A program made the position numbers and the translations under genes. From an uncultured Saprospiraceae bacterium (lineage in GTDB: Bacteria; Bacteroidota; Bacteroidia; Chitinophagales; Saprospiraceae), in NCBI GenBank assembly GCA_937926205.1, contig CALEYL010000075.1:210766-274765 (forward strand): 64,000 nucleotides of DNA. Reading direction: 5' to 3'. Below the pieces are notes generated by a model. It saw only the letters and a program-made list of their open reading frames with translations. It ran no database searches and was not told the origin of the DNA. The stretch's first letter is position 1, and the number at the start of each line of letters is the position of its first letter. Shown in pieces: positions 18,578-26,987 of this stretch.

Positions 18578-18994
18578 ATGATACAACGTATCCAAACTCT
18601 TTTTCTACTGTTCGCTTCCGGCTCCGCTTTTGCGATGCTGGCCTTACCTTATGCGTCTGGTTCCGGTGGAGCAATTTTCGCAGACGGAGTCTACAAAGCC
18701 GATGACCAGTTAGGCGTCCTTGTTTGCTATGCGGTGTCCGGGGCTTTGGCGCTCGCGGCTATGTTGCTGTATAAAACCAGACCCGTTCAAAGCCGCCTGG
18801 CATCCTTTTCTGCAGTTGCCAGCCTCATCGGTGTTGGCATCGGCGCCTGGGCGTACTGGGAAAGTGGATTAGTGGCGACCAGCTGGAGCTTTTCGATCGG
18901 GCTGCCGGTAGTCATCGTCATCCTGGCTCTGCTTGCCCGGCATTATATCCGGAAAGACGAAAACCTCGTGCGGTCCATGGATCGGCTGCGATAG
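18578..18994 (+). CDS. DUF4293 membrane protein
   Basis: 138-residue four-helix membrane protein beginning MIQRIQTLFLLFASG, the hallmark opening of the Bacteroidota DUF4293 family, with the usual alternation of four hydrophobic segments and the charged RKDENLVRSMDRLR C-terminus. Function unknown. Convergent with the ExbD gene; a hairpin separates them. Confidence 0.85.
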   Translation: MIQRIQTLFLLFASGSAFAMLALPYASGSGGAIFADGVYKADDQLGVLVCYAVSGALALAAMLLYKTRPVQSRLASFSAVASLIGVGIGAWAYWESGLVATSWSFSIGLPVVIVILALLARHYIRKDENLVRSMDRLR

Positions 18995-19012
18995 TTAAGC
19001 GCACATATGGAA

Positions 19013-19044
19013 AAGGCTCCGAAAACCATCGTCTTCGGAGCCTT
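19013..19044. terminator. Bidirectional terminator between convergent genes
   Basis: AAGGCTCCGAA pairs perfectly with TTCGGAGCCTT (11 pairs, 10-base loop). On the minus strand it is followed by TTTT, so it best serves the ExbB/ExbD operon; on the plus strand there is no T-run. Confidence 0.65.
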
Positions 19045-19073
19045 CCAGTATGCTAGTCAAGTCTGAAAAAGGA

Positions 19074-19550
19074 TTATCCTTCATCAGGGCGTTTTTTAGC
19101 GGAATAGTTTACTTTGAGCTGGCCGTATTTGCGCAGCTGCGTTTTTACATCCTGGACAATCCCCATGGTAACTTCACCGTCAACCCGAAGGGATGAAGTG
19201 ATTTGTCCGTGGCGGGATTCAGGCACTTTTGTTTTATGCCTTTCCAGGAACAAAGGAATTTCATTCACTTCCGCGAATTTATCTCCCAATTGTATACGCG
19301 GCTTGGTGCCATAAACCTCCCGGTAGCGATCATTTGGCCGTCCTACATAGATGTAATTGACCAAAGATTTTTCTTCCAGTTTGTTTAATTCCGTCGCAAA
19401 TGGCGTTTTCACTTTTACCTTCAGTTCAGAGTCTCTCATCTGGGTAACCACCATGAAGAAGAACAGCAACATGAAGATAATGTCGGGAAGAGATGCTGTG
19501 GATATCGTTGGCGTCGCATCCGATCTCTTCTTTTGAAATTTTTTAGCCAT
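19074..19550 (-). CDS. exbD: ExbD/TolR-family transporter subunit (second copy)
   Basis: Single-pass inner-membrane subunit of the proton-driven ExbB/ExbD motor. A basic cytoplasmic N-terminus (MAKKFQKKRSDATP) precedes TASLPDIIFMLLFFFMVVTQM, in which the Asp of LPDIIFML is the conserved proton-carrying residue. A periplasmic domain of about 110 residues with the Bacteroidota-specific insert YIYVGRPND follows. Last gene of the four-gene operon. Confidence 0.88.
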   Translation of the reverse strand: MAKKFQKKRSDATPTISTASLPDIIFMLLFFFMVVTQMRDSELKVKVKTPFATELNKLEEKSLVNYIYVGRPNDRYREVYGTKPRIQLGDKFAEVNEIPLFLERHKTKVPESRHGQITSSLRVDGEVTMGIVQDVKTQLRKYGQLKVNYSAKKRPDEG

Positions 19551-19653
19551 AACTTAGATCATTTATTGGCGCCCCGGAAGACGTCAGATTTGTTGCTCAG
19601 GAAATCCCAAACAAAAATTGCTGTCGTCTGCAAGGTTCCATGTCCGGACAATA

Positions 19654-20214
19654 TCATTTTTCAGTGCCGTACGAAGTTGGTTCAGCCTCAGAAAGAACGA
19701 AAGGAATTTCGTCTTTGATCGCTTTTCTGATTGCTGTAGGCAAATCTTCACTGTAAGGCTTACCATACTTTCGCTGGCACATCTCATTCCAAAGGTTGTT
19801 ATATGCCGCCTTAAGTTCGTTGTAAACATTAAGGTAGGTCTCGTAATTGGTGCCCCTGTCGTTTTTCAACGAGATGATGGCATTTTTTGGAGACTCAGCA
19901 TAATCGTCCCTCTGCCCCGGATTTGCAATGAACTCTTCAGCATTTTTGCGAAGCGACCGTATATCCATGGGTTCGCCACGCACCAGCAACTGGTTCTGTG
20001 CATTTACCAGTACAAGGTACACGTTACGTCCTTTGAGCTTAAGCTCTTCCGGTGGTTCTTCTGACCACGGCGGGAGTTTCACGGTAATCCCTTTGTCTTC
20101 AACGATAGTCGTCGTAACCAGGAAGAAGATGAGCAGTAGGAAAGCAATGTCAGCCATAGAGCTGGCATTGATCTCATTCTTCATCAAGCCACGAGACTTA
20201 GATCCTTTAGCCAT
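19654..20214 (-). CDS. exbD: ExbD/TolR-family transporter subunit (first copy)
   Basis: Companion ExbD of the same motor. The start is taken at ATG 20214 (MAKGSKSRGLMKNEINASS), not the longer frame to 20277, because family members begin this way. The membrane helix SMADIAFLLLIFFLVTTTI contains the conserved Asp. The periplasmic domain is longer than in the second copy (about 140 residues), with LVRGEPMDIRSLR. Two different ExbD proteins in one operon are usual in Bacteroidota and may form a heteromeric stator tip. Confidence 0.88.
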   Translation of the reverse strand: MAKGSKSRGLMKNEINASSMADIAFLLLIFFLVTTTIVEDKGITVKLPPWSEEPPEELKLKGRNVYLVLVNAQNQLLVRGEPMDIRSLRKNAEEFIANPGQRDDYAESPKNAIISLKNDRGTNYETYLNVYNELKAAYNNLWNEMCQRKYGKPYSEDLPTAIRKAIKDEIPFVLSEAEPTSYGTEK

Positions 20215-20221
20215 AATCCAG

Positions 20222-20692
20222 TTATTTAAAGATGTTCCTGACTTCAGAGGCAACCAGCGCAAGCACAGCAAGGCCAAACATGACGTACATGGTTGTTAAT
20301 CCGCCTCCCAGCAACTTCTGGGTACTGTCAGATACGCCCATTTTTACTGCAGCGGCGCCAACAATTCCTGTATGATCAGGTTGTGAAAGCGAATAAGAAA
20401 CAACAAATATGGCAACCATGGCAACAATACCGATGATGCTTTGCAGCGATTCTCTGAAATTGGTAGCCGTCTGATAAATAGCAAACCCGACAGCAAGAAG
20501 GGCTGCAATGATAAAGTAGCCAAATGAGCCAAGTAATCCGACATCGAATATACCTGTTGTGTATTTTGTTTCTTTAGGCAATGCATCCAAAGACTCTTGC
20601 CCTCCGAGCCAAAAGATCAGAAACAGGATGGCCAATAAAGCCCCTAATCCGAACGCCAGCAGCTGCCCGTTTTTTGTTAGAAATTTATACAT
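20222..20692 (-). CDS. Conserved membrane protein of the ExbB/ExbD operon
   Basis: 156 residues with four hydrophobic segments (about 10-30, 52-70, 82-100, 128-148). It lies between exbB and the first exbD with gaps of only 14 and 7 bases. No catalytic motif is visible. The position inside the motor operon suggests an accessory subunit or assembly factor; this is inference from context. Confidence 0.75.
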   Translation of the reverse strand: MYKFLTKNGQLLAFGLGALLAILFLIFWLGGQESLDALPKETKYTTGIFDVGLLGSFGYFIIAALLAVGFAIYQTATNFRESLQSIIGIVAMVAIFVVSYSLSQPDHTGIVGAAAVKMGVSDSTQKLLGGGLTTMYVMFGLAVLALVASEVRNIFK

Positions 20693-20706
20693 AGCAGATC
20701 AGATTC

Positions 20707-21450
20707 TTATTTCTTGAAAATGTTGTTTGCAGCCAGAATGTCCATCAAACCAATAGAAGAATCTTCCATTTTGTTGGTGATGCTGTCAATCTTACTGATG
20801 ATATAGTTGTAAAACAACTGAAGAATGATGGCTACAACAAGACCGAATACCGTTGTCAAAAGGGCAACTTTGATACCACCCGCAACAACTGTAGGAGAAA
20901 TATCACCTACTGCTTCGATTTTGTCAAAAGCCCCGATCATCCCGATAACCGTTCCAAGGAACCCAAGCATCGGCGCCAAAGCGATGAACAAACCGATCCA
21001 AACCAGACCTTTTTCCAAAAGTCCCATTTGTACGCTACCGTATGAAACGATGGCTTTTTCTACAGCTTCAGGGCCGTCTTTGGTGTTTTTCAGGCCTTCG
21101 TACAAAGTACTTGCTGCTGGTCCCTGAGTTGCTTTGCATACTTCCATGGCGCCATCCACATTTCCGGTTTTGAGTTCTTCATTGATTCTATCCAACAGCC
21201 TGTCCGTATTGGTAGAAGCGATGTTGAGGGAAATGATACGTTCAATGCAGAGCGCAAGGCCGAGAATCAAACACAGCAAAACGGGCGACATCCACACAGG
21301 GTCACCATCTATGAAGTACTTCTTGATCAACTGATAGCCTCCCGGGCCTTCAGCGGCAGTTTCAGCAGCAGCATCCTGAGCATAAACCGCGAGGCTGCCG
21401 TAGCACACAGAAATTACCAGTACAAGCAAAAGAGTCACTAACTTTCGCAT
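20707..21450 (-). CDS. exbB: MotA/TolQ/ExbB proton channel protein
   Basis: Proton-conducting subunit of the TonB-type energy-transduction motor. It starts at the ATG at 21450, which gives a signal-like N-terminus (MRKLVTLLLVLVISVCYGSLAVYAQD); the open frame to 21507 adds an unlikely basic extension. The conserved core is LGTVIGMIGAFDKIEAVGDISPTVVAGGIKVALLTTVFGLVVAIILQLFYN, with the channel-lining Thr residues. It probably energises TonB-dependent receptors; no tonB gene is adjacent. Confidence 0.9.
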   Translation of the reverse strand: MRKLVTLLLVLVISVCYGSLAVYAQDAAAETAAEGPGGYQLIKKYFIDGDPVWMSPVLLCLILGLALCIERIISLNIASTNTDRLLDRINEELKTGNVDGAMEVCKATQGPAASTLYEGLKNTKDGPEAVEKAIVSYGSVQMGLLEKGLVWIGLFIALAPMLGFLGTVIGMIGAFDKIEAVGDISPTVVAGGIKVALLTTVFGLVVAIILQLFYNYIISKIDSITNKMEDSSIGLMDILAANNIFKK

Positions 21451-21520
21451 AGTCAATAAGGTTTTACGATTGTTCTTAATGAAGAGTGAAAAAAATTGAT
21501 TTCTCATTTAAAAAATCCGG

Positions 21521-21608
21521 CGGAGAGAATGGGATTCGAACCCATGATACCCTTTTGGGGTATACACACTTTCCAGGCGTGCCTCTTCAACCACTCGAGC
21601 ATCTCTCC
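21521..21608 (-). tRNA. tRNA-Ser(GGA)
   Basis: The 88-nt class II tRNA folds fully: acceptor GGAGAGA/TCTCTCC, D arm CTCGAGTGGTTGAAGAG, anticodon loop CTGGAAA (anticodon GGA), long variable arm TACCC-CAAAA-GGGTA, T arm ATGGG-TTCGAAT-CCCAT. The CCA end is not encoded (CCG follows). It lies 70 bases upstream of exbB on the same strand, with its own promoter box. Confidence 0.97.
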
Positions 21609-21643
21609 GAATTATGGGTTGGGTATTGTTGGTACCCTACCGG

Positions 21644-21651
21644 CAAAAATA
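21644..21651 (-). promoter_or_regulatory. -7 promoter box of tRNA-Ser(GGA)
   Basis: TATTTTTG on the minus strand, 36 bases before the mature tRNA 5' end. Confidence 0.6.
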
Positions 21652-21768
21652 GACATTAAGAATTGCTTAACAAGTCCAAGCGCTGCAAAAATGAAAAAAA
21701 AGATGTAACAATTCAAAATTTTTTAAAAATCAGGCTTTTTTTTGGTTACGCCGTCAATGTACAAACAA

Positions 21769-22557
21769 TCATTTTGAAAAAGCCAACTTTTTTTCCTCAA
21801 ATATTTTTAAAGCATTGCGGGTTGTCTGTTCTGCAATGACTTCCATGTTTTCCTGTTTCACCTCTGCCAGTCGTTCTGCCACGATGCGGACATAGGCGCT
21901 TTCATTGCGTTTTCCGCGAAAAGGAACCGGCGTCAGGTATGGCGAATCGGTTTCTAAAACTAAGTGTTCCAGACCGATATGCTTCAGCGTTTCGTCCAAA
22001 CCCGATTTCTTATACGTCAATACGCCGCCGATGCCAAGCAGAAAACCCAGCGATATGGCCGTTTCGGCCTGCTGCACCGTGCCGCCAAAGCAGTGAAAAA
22101 TGCCGCGAAGCCGCTTGTCCTTTATCGGTTTCAACAAATTTACAACTTCATCGAATGAGTCCCTCAAGTGGATGATGATGGGCAAATCATATTCCAGCGC
22201 CCACTCCACCTGGGTTAAAAAAGCGTTTTGCTGTGCCTCAAAGAACGTTTTGTCCCAGTACAAATCGATGCCTATTTCGCCGATTGCACAAAAAGGACGC
22301 TGCTCCAACCAGTATCTGACTATGCTCAGTTCTCTTTCGTAATCTTCCTTGACGGAACAGGGGTGTAAGCCCATCATGGGAAAACACCTGCCAGGGTAAG
22401 CTGCTTCAACAGCCAACATGGCCTCAATGGTCCTGCTGTCTATATTGGGCAGATAGACGCGCGCTACCCCCGATTCTGATGCCCGTTGCATCATGGCCTC
22501 CCGGTCTTCATCAAATTGTTCCAAATAAAGGTGCGCGTGTGTGTCTGCCAACATCAT
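21769..22557 (-). CDS. tatD: TatD-family metal-dependent deoxyribonuclease
   Basis: TIM-barrel amidohydrolase-fold nuclease. Metal ligands are visible: DTHAHLYLEQF at the N-terminus, IGEIGIDLYWD (Glu), IIHLRDSFDEV (His), GIFHCFGGT (His), and LVLETDSPYLTPVPFRGKRNES (Asp). 262 residues, standard length. Acts on DNA ends in repair and turnover. Either of two adjacent ATGs may be used. The promoter box lies 20 bases upstream, with an inverted repeat over the transcription start. Confidence 0.93.
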   Translation of the reverse strand: MMLADTHAHLYLEQFDEDREAMMQRASESGVARVYLPNIDSRTIEAMLAVEAAYPGRCFPMMGLHPCSVKEDYERELSIVRYWLEQRPFCAIGEIGIDLYWDKTFFEAQQNAFLTQVEWALEYDLPIIIHLRDSFDEVVNLLKPIKDKRLRGIFHCFGGTVQQAETAISLGFLLGIGGVLTYKKSGLDETLKHIGLEHLVLETDSPYLTPVPFRGKRNESAYVRIVAERLAEVKQENMEVIAEQTTRNALKIFEEKKLAFSK

Positions 22558-22560
22558 GTC

Positions 22561-22578
22561 TGTACAACTGTTTGTACA
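22561..22578. promoter_or_regulatory. Inverted repeat over the tatD transcription start
   Basis: TGTACAA-CTGT-TTGTACA, a perfect 7-bp dyad between the -7 box (22577-22584) and the tatD start codon. The position suits a repressor site or a short 5' hairpin; no regulator is identified. Confidence 0.4.
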
Positions 22579-22584
22579 AAGGTA
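22577..22584 (-). promoter_or_regulatory. -7 promoter box of tatD
   Basis: TACCTTTG on the minus strand, perfect TAnnTTTG, 20 bases before the start. Confidence 0.6.
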
Positions 22585-22678
22585 GAGATTATATTTGGAT
22601 TGGTTTTGGTGGGTGAAGGGAAGAAAAATTTGAAAATTAGTTGTTTTGAAGATTTGGGAATTGATCCTGTCGCTAATT

Positions 22679-22822
22679 TCAGTTTTTGATCAGCCGTTCT
22701 GTTTGCCGGACATAGCCATTCTCTCTCAAGGTCAGGAAAAACAAACGCCGAGGCAAATCCAGTTGTCGAATGCCAGCGTTTAACGTTCGCTGCTTTTCAA
22801 ATACACAACAAATTCCACGCAT
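22679..22822 (-). CDS. Possible small protein of 47 residues
   Basis: A short open frame fills the 309-base gap between tatD and the RNase H gene. It begins MRGICCVFEKQRTL and ends LRENGYVRQTERLIKN; the second half has a balanced, protein-like composition. There is an in-frame stop just before the ATG, so it is not the tail of a longer frame, and no promoter was found. It could be a small gene, a degraded remnant or chance. Nothing else was seen in this gap beyond the tatD promoter region. Confidence 0.25.
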   Translation of the reverse strand: MRGICCVFEKQRTLNAGIRQLDLPRRLFFLTLRENGYVRQTERLIKN

Positions 22823-22866
22823 CTTTTACCTTTACCCGCGTTTACAAAAAAGAACATCTGCCAAAC

Positions 22867-23493
22867 ATGTCCGCAAAACAAAAATACTACGTCGTCTGGC
22901 AAGGCTATAAGCCGGGGATTTATACTTCCTGGCCGGCCTGTCAGGCGCAGATTGACGGTTTTCCCGGCGCGCGCTACAAGTCATTTGAAAGCAAAGCCGA
23001 AGCAGAAGCAGCGCTCAAGTCAGGCCCGGCAGCGACTGCGAAAACGGCTGGTTCCAAAAAAAGCACTGGCATCGTCTCCCGATCTGCTATCATCTGGGAC
23101 AGCATCTCGGTGGATGCCGCGTGCAGCGGAAACCCCGGGGTGATGGAATACCAGGGGGTAACCACCAAAGGCGCACAACAATTGTTCCATCAGAAATTTG
23201 ACCTCGGCACCAACAACATCGGCGAATTTCTGGGCATTGTACACGGATTGGCCATGCTGAAAAAAGAAGGGCGCAACATCCCGATTTACAGCGATTCCAT
23301 GACCGCGATAAAATGGGTGCGCGATAAAAAAGCCAAAACCAAACTGGAACACACGCCGGAAACGGCCTACTTATTTGAACTCATCGAACGCGCCGAAACC
23401 TGGCTAAAAAAGAACAGTTATTCCAACCCCCTGCTTAAATGGGAAACCAAATCCTGGGGAGAAATTCCGGCAGATTTCGGGAGAAAGGGCTGA
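22867..23493 (+). CDS. rnhA: Ribonuclease HI with N-terminal hybrid-binding domain
   Basis: Cuts the RNA strand of RNA-DNA hybrids. Residues 6-50 (YYVVWQGYKPGIYTSWPACQAQI) form the viroplasmin-like hybrid-binding domain found in eukaryotic RNase H1 and many Bacteroidota. Residues 75-208 are the catalytic domain with D83 (SVDAACSGNPG), E120 (NNIGEF) and D143 (IYSDSMTAIKW). An Ala/Lys-rich linker joins the two. A near-consensus box TACCTTTA lies about 35 bases upstream. Confidence 0.93.
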   Translation: MSAKQKYYVVWQGYKPGIYTSWPACQAQIDGFPGARYKSFESKAEAEAALKSGPAATAKTAGSKKSTGIVSRSAIIWDSISVDAACSGNPGVMEYQGVTTKGAQQLFHQKFDLGTNNIGEFLGIVHGLAMLKKEGRNIPIYSDSMTAIKWVRDKKAKTKLEHTPETAYLFELIERAETWLKKNSYSNPLLKWETKSWGEIPADFGRKG

Positions 23494-23515
23494 TCAAAAA
23501 CCAGATGTATTGCGA

Positions 23516-24661
23516 TTAACTCAGATAAATCAGGTAACAAATACCAAACACCACCACCGCTGTCACAATCCCTCCCAGAAATATGGTGTAACATATCCGC
23601 AACTGGCGGTACTTGTGCCCCAGTGATTTACCCAAAAAGAACAAATCGCGCATGATGGCATCTTCCAGCACGCCGTCGTTGTCGATGGTGATGTGCATGC
23701 CCTCTTTAAACTTCGCCAGGTCCATTTTGTAAAAATTGCCGAAGAAAAACAGGTTGGCGCCTTTTTCTTTGATCATTTGAATATCGGTGAGTCCGGACAT
23801 GTGGATGGGTCGGGTAGCCAGGGTCGCAAAAACAATGGAACAGAGGCAGGTAGCCATCAACAGAATCATCGGCGCCAGCATGTACAGGTTGTTTTTGACG
23901 TAAGACGCCGCCAATGGCATCACAATGGTAAGAATCAGAGCATTGATGCTGAGCATGATATTCGCCTTGTTATCGGCAAGGCTGCTGAGGTCAAGGTGGT
24001 TGCGCAGCGCGGTTTTAAACATCATCTGCGCACTTTTATTGTCTGAAATATGCGGAACTTCTTTCTTTTTCTTTTCCGGTCTGGCGAGTTTTTTCAGGCG
24101 CCACTTATTGAGTTCAAATTGCTCGCCATACAGGCTTCGTGCGGCTTCTGTATAATACTGGTGCTGTTTAAAAAAGCGGTGGTTCAGATCATACCATTCG
24201 GTATCGGAATAGTGTTGCCCCAACATTTGGGCCCATTCCTGGCGCAACCCATGCAAAATATCCAGATAACGATTGCTGCCCAAATTGCTCAAATCCGCAT
24301 CTTTCATCACCTCTTCCATAAGATTGACGGGCACCCGATCTATTGCGGTAACTGCAATACAGGACAAAACTTTTTTCGTTTTTTCCGCCGGATAGCCTTG
24401 TTTTTCCAGCAATTCCTGTGCAATGCGCATGCTCACCGCTTCATGTCCGGCGTATTTTTCGGTAAAACCAGTGTCGTGAAACAGGGCAGCTAATTCCAGT
24501 ATTTCCAACTCTTCCTCACCCAGTTTCAGAATGCCGCCAAGCTCCAGTACGGCTTTTTGAACGGCGAGGGTGTGGGGGAGATTATGGTAGGCATGCCCCT
24601 CACTTAATTTTTCGGTCAGGAGTGTAGCAACTTGTTGTTCAATCAAAGAAACAATAGACAT
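23516..24661 (-). CDS. HD phosphohydrolase fused to a Pycsar-effector-type membrane domain
   Basis: 381 residues in two parts. Residues 20-190 form an HD-domain phosphohydrolase: His at 26/30, HD at 62-63 (LAALFHDTGF), H73, and the later Asp in MKDADLSNLG. After a lysine-rich linker (residues 190-202), residues 215-381 match the membrane domain found in Pycsar effectors (PycTM, formerly DUF5706). It carries HLDLSSLADNKANIMLSINA, two central transmembrane helices and one more at the C-terminus. In known Pycsar systems such membrane domains respond to cCMP/cUMP. Here no nucleotide cyclase is adjacent. Whether this fusion is a defence effector or a housekeeping nucleotide hydrolase is not known. 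Confidence 0.82.
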   Translation of the reverse strand: MSIVSLIEQQVATLLTEKLSEGHAYHNLPHTLAVQKAVLELGGILKLGEEELEILELAALFHDTGFTEKYAGHEAVSMRIAQELLEKQGYPAEKTKKVLSCIAVTAIDRVPVNLMEEVMKDADLSNLGSNRYLDILHGLRQEWAQMLGQHYSDTEWYDLNHRFFKQHQYYTEAARSLYGEQFELNKWRLKKLARPEKKKKEVPHISDNKSAQMMFKTALRNHLDLSSLADNKANIMLSINALILTIVMPLAASYVKNNLYMLAPMILLMATCLCSIVFATLATRPIHMSGLTDIQMIKEKGANLFFFGNFYKMDLAKFKEGMHITIDNDGVLEDAIMRDLFFLGKSLGHKYRQLRICYTIFLGGIVTAVVVFGICYLIYLS

Positions 24662-24734
24662 CAGCTGGATTTGTTTATTTCAAGGCCGTAAATCGGTTGT
24701 GCACTTACTCATACTGCAACAAGTATGCTTTTGT

Positions 24735-24742
24735 TACATTTG
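24735..24742 (+). promoter_or_regulatory. -7 promoter box upstream of the monooxygenase
   Basis: TACATTTG, perfect TAnnTTTG, about 100 bases before the ATG at 24845; implies a leader of roughly 100 nt if used. Confidence 0.4.
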
Positions 24743-24844
24743 CAATAAGTCTTTTTTCTACAGCATGGGCAAATATAGTTGGGCTCCTCAAAAAAGTATG
24801 TACTTTTCACAATCGCTTTCGCAAACGGTATAAAACAAAGGTAA

Positions 24845-26026
24845 ATGGCCACTTCTGACACCACTTCTGCAACTTTTGTACAAAACCTTATCATTGGAGC
24901 CGGTCCGGCCGGACTGGCAGTTGCCGGACGTCTGAGGCAATTGGGCATCCCTTTTGAGATGCTTGAAAAAAGTGAACGCATCGCCGATGCCTGGCACCGG
25001 CATTACGACCGCCTTTGCCTGCACACGGTAAAAACGCTGTCGCACCTGCCGGGTCTCCCCTTTCCGGAAGACTATCCGCTCTATGTGCCGCGACTGAAAC
25101 TGGTTGAATACTATCAATCTTACGCAGATAAGTACCAATTGCACCCCATGACCGGCCAGGAAGTGGTGCATCTTCGCCGAAAAAAAGGCATCTGGCTGGT
25201 GCGTACTCCAAAGCAGGATTTCCGTGCGGCCAATGTCGTCATCGCCACAGGCGCCAACCGCGTTCCGGCCATGCCCCAGTGGCCCGGTCAGGAAACATTT
25301 AAAGGGAGCCTGTTGCACAGCAGCGCCTACCAAAACGCAAAAGCCTGGTCCGGCAAAAAAGTACTGGTGGTGGGTATGGGCAACTCCGGCGCCGAAATTG
25401 CGCTCGACCTTTGTGAAAATGGCGCTGAAACTTTTCTGTCGATTCGCGGCCCGGTCAATATTGTCCCGCGCGACTTCTGGGGTAATCCAACCCAAAAAAC
25501 GGCACTGATGTTGTCAAAACTACCCTATTGGCTGGGAGATGCGATTGGGGTTCTGCTCAGAAAAATTACTGTCGGCGACCTTTCCCGTTTTGGCATCCGC
25601 AGTCCGGACATCCCGCCGTCTAAACAATTGCGCGTTCACGGAAAAACACCCGTGATCGATATTGGTACCGTTGCAAAAATCAAATCCGGCGAAATCAAAG
25701 TACTACCCGCCATTCAGCGCTTCACTCCGGATGGGGTCGTTTTTGAAGATGGAACCCAACTTCCTTTTGACGCCGTTATCCTGGGGACAGGCTACCGCAC
25801 GCAGCTGACGGATTTTATTGAATATACCAAAGGCCTGCTCGACGAGAACGACCTGCCCCGCAAGGTGATTGGAGAAGGAGAATTCCATGGCTTGTATTTT
25901 GTAGGTTTCGACAATTACACAACCGGAGGCACCCTGGGCGTCATCAACAGGGATTCGGAAATCGTCGCCAATGTCATTGCTACTCAGGGCGCACAGTGGG
26001 CTGAAGAGGCAGAATTACCGGAATGA
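24845..26026 (+). CDS. FMO-like flavin monooxygenase / NAD(P)H-dependent flavoprotein
   Basis: 393 residues, two-dinucleotide-binding flavoprotein of the CzcO/YUCCA-like group. The FAD motif is GAGPAG (18-23), the NADPH motif GMGNSG (177-182), the FMO fingerprint FKGSLLHSSAYQ (152-163), and the C-terminal ATG-like motif VILGTGYRT. Such enzymes oxygenate soft nucleophiles or ketones; YUCCA members convert indole-3-pyruvate to indole acetate. The substrate here cannot be deduced. The start follows MATSDTTSATFVQNLIIGAG. Confidence 0.85.
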   Translation: MATSDTTSATFVQNLIIGAGPAGLAVAGRLRQLGIPFEMLEKSERIADAWHRHYDRLCLHTVKTLSHLPGLPFPEDYPLYVPRLKLVEYYQSYADKYQLHPMTGQEVVHLRRKKGIWLVRTPKQDFRAANVVIATGANRVPAMPQWPGQETFKGSLLHSSAYQNAKAWSGKKVLVVGMGNSGAEIALDLCENGAETFLSIRGPVNIVPRDFWGNPTQKTALMLSKLPYWLGDAIGVLLRKITVGDLSRFGIRSPDIPPSKQLRVHGKTPVIDIGTVAKIKSGEIKVLPAIQRFTPDGVVFEDGTQLPFDAVILGTGYRTQLTDFIEYTKGLLDENDLPRKVIGEGEFHGLYFVGFDNYTTGGTLGVINRDSEIVANVIATQGAQWAEEAELPE

Positions 26027-26080
26027 GCTTTCCTTTTTCAGGAAATTAGCCGCATTTTTGCCGCCCAAAATCATGAAAGC

Positions 26081-26947
26081 ATGAACAGCAAACGAAATAC
26101 GGCCATACTTCTTACGCATTGTCCTGATCAACAGGGCATTGTAGCTGCCGTATCCGATTTTTTATACAAAAACAACGGCAATGTGCTCAACCTGGATCAA
26201 CATGTTGACCAGAATATGCAGCACTTTTTTATGCGGGTGGAATGGGAATTAGACGGTTTTTCCATCCCGGAATCTAAAATTGATGAGTTTTTCGGGACGC
26301 TTATCGGAAACAAGTTCAACATGCAATGGCAATTGCACTTTTCCGAAAAAAAGCCCCGCATGGCCATCTTTGTTACCAAAATGTCGCATTGCCTCTATGA
26401 CATTCTGCAGCGTTACATGTCGGGAGAGTGGGCAGTAGAAATCCCGGTAATCATTGGAAACCACGAAAGCCTGAAATACATCGCCGATCGCTTCGACATT
26501 CCTTTCCGGCACTTTGAGATCAATGCCAATAACAAAGCGGAACAGGAAGCAGCTCAAATTGCCCTTCTTCACGAACTGGAGGTCGATTTTATGGTGCTGG
26601 CCCGGTACATGCAGATTTTGTCCGGCGATTTCGTAAAAACGTTCCCAAACCGAATCATCAACATCCACCACTCGTTTCTGCCGGCTTTCAAAGGCGCCCG
26701 CCCCTATCATTCCGCCTACGAACGCGGCGTCAAAATCATTGGCGCCACGGGACATTATGTAACGGCGGACCTCGATGAAGGCCCCATCATCGCACAGGAC
26801 GTCACGCATGTTTCGCACCGCGATTCCATCGAAGATATGATCCGCAAAGGCAAAGACCTCGAAAAAGTGGTCCTTTCTGAGGCCATTTGGCTGGAATTAC
26901 AGCACAAAGTCTTGCCTTATGGCAATAAGACCATTATTTTTGACTAA
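26081..26947 (+). CDS. purU: Formyltetrahydrofolate deformylase
   Basis: Hydrolyses 10-formyl-THF to formate and THF, balancing one-carbon units. An N-terminal ACT domain (residues 7-85, ILLTHCPDQQGIVAAVSDFLY) senses Met/Gly. The formyltransferase-fold domain follows, with the catalytic Asn-His-Asp region INIHHSFLPAFKGARPYHSAYERGVKIIGATGHYVTADLDEGPI. 288 residues, normal length. The box CATTTTTG (one mismatch) lies 20 bases upstream. Confidence 0.94.
   Translation: MNSKRNTAILLTHCPDQQGIVAAVSDFLYKNNGNVLNLDQHVDQNMQHFFMRVEWELDGFSIPESKIDEFFGTLIGNKFNMQWQLHFSEKKPRMAIFVTKMSHCLYDILQRYMSGEWAVEIPVIIGNHESLKYIADRFDIPFRHFEINANNKAEQEAAQIALLHELEVDFMVLARYMQILSGDFVKTFPNRIINIHHSFLPAFKGARPYHSAYERGVKIIGATGHYVTADLDEGPIIAQDVTHVSHRDSIEDMIRKGKDLEKVVLSEAIWLELQHKVLPYGNKTIIFD
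26935..26942 (+). promoter_or_regulatory. -7 promoter box overlapping the purU stop
   Basis: TATTTTTG, perfect, formed by the last codons of purU. Transcription would start near 26946 and place the 26958-26985 heptamer array in the leader of the OmpA-family gene. Confidence 0.5.
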
Positions 26948-26957
26948 ATTCGGCTTC

Positions 26958-26985
26958 ATCTAACATCTTATATCTAACGTCTGAC
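26958..26985 (+). repeat. Heptamer array in the ompA-like leader
   Basis: Four seven-base units (ATCTAAC, ATCTTAT, ATCTAAC, GTCTGAC) end two bases before the ATG at 26988. The complementary strand reads GTTAGAT/GTTAGAC-type words, the same family as the lysC array at 56969-57038. It replaces any ribosome-binding site with a C/A/T-rich unstructured leader. Confidence 0.75.
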
Positions 26986-26987
26986 CT

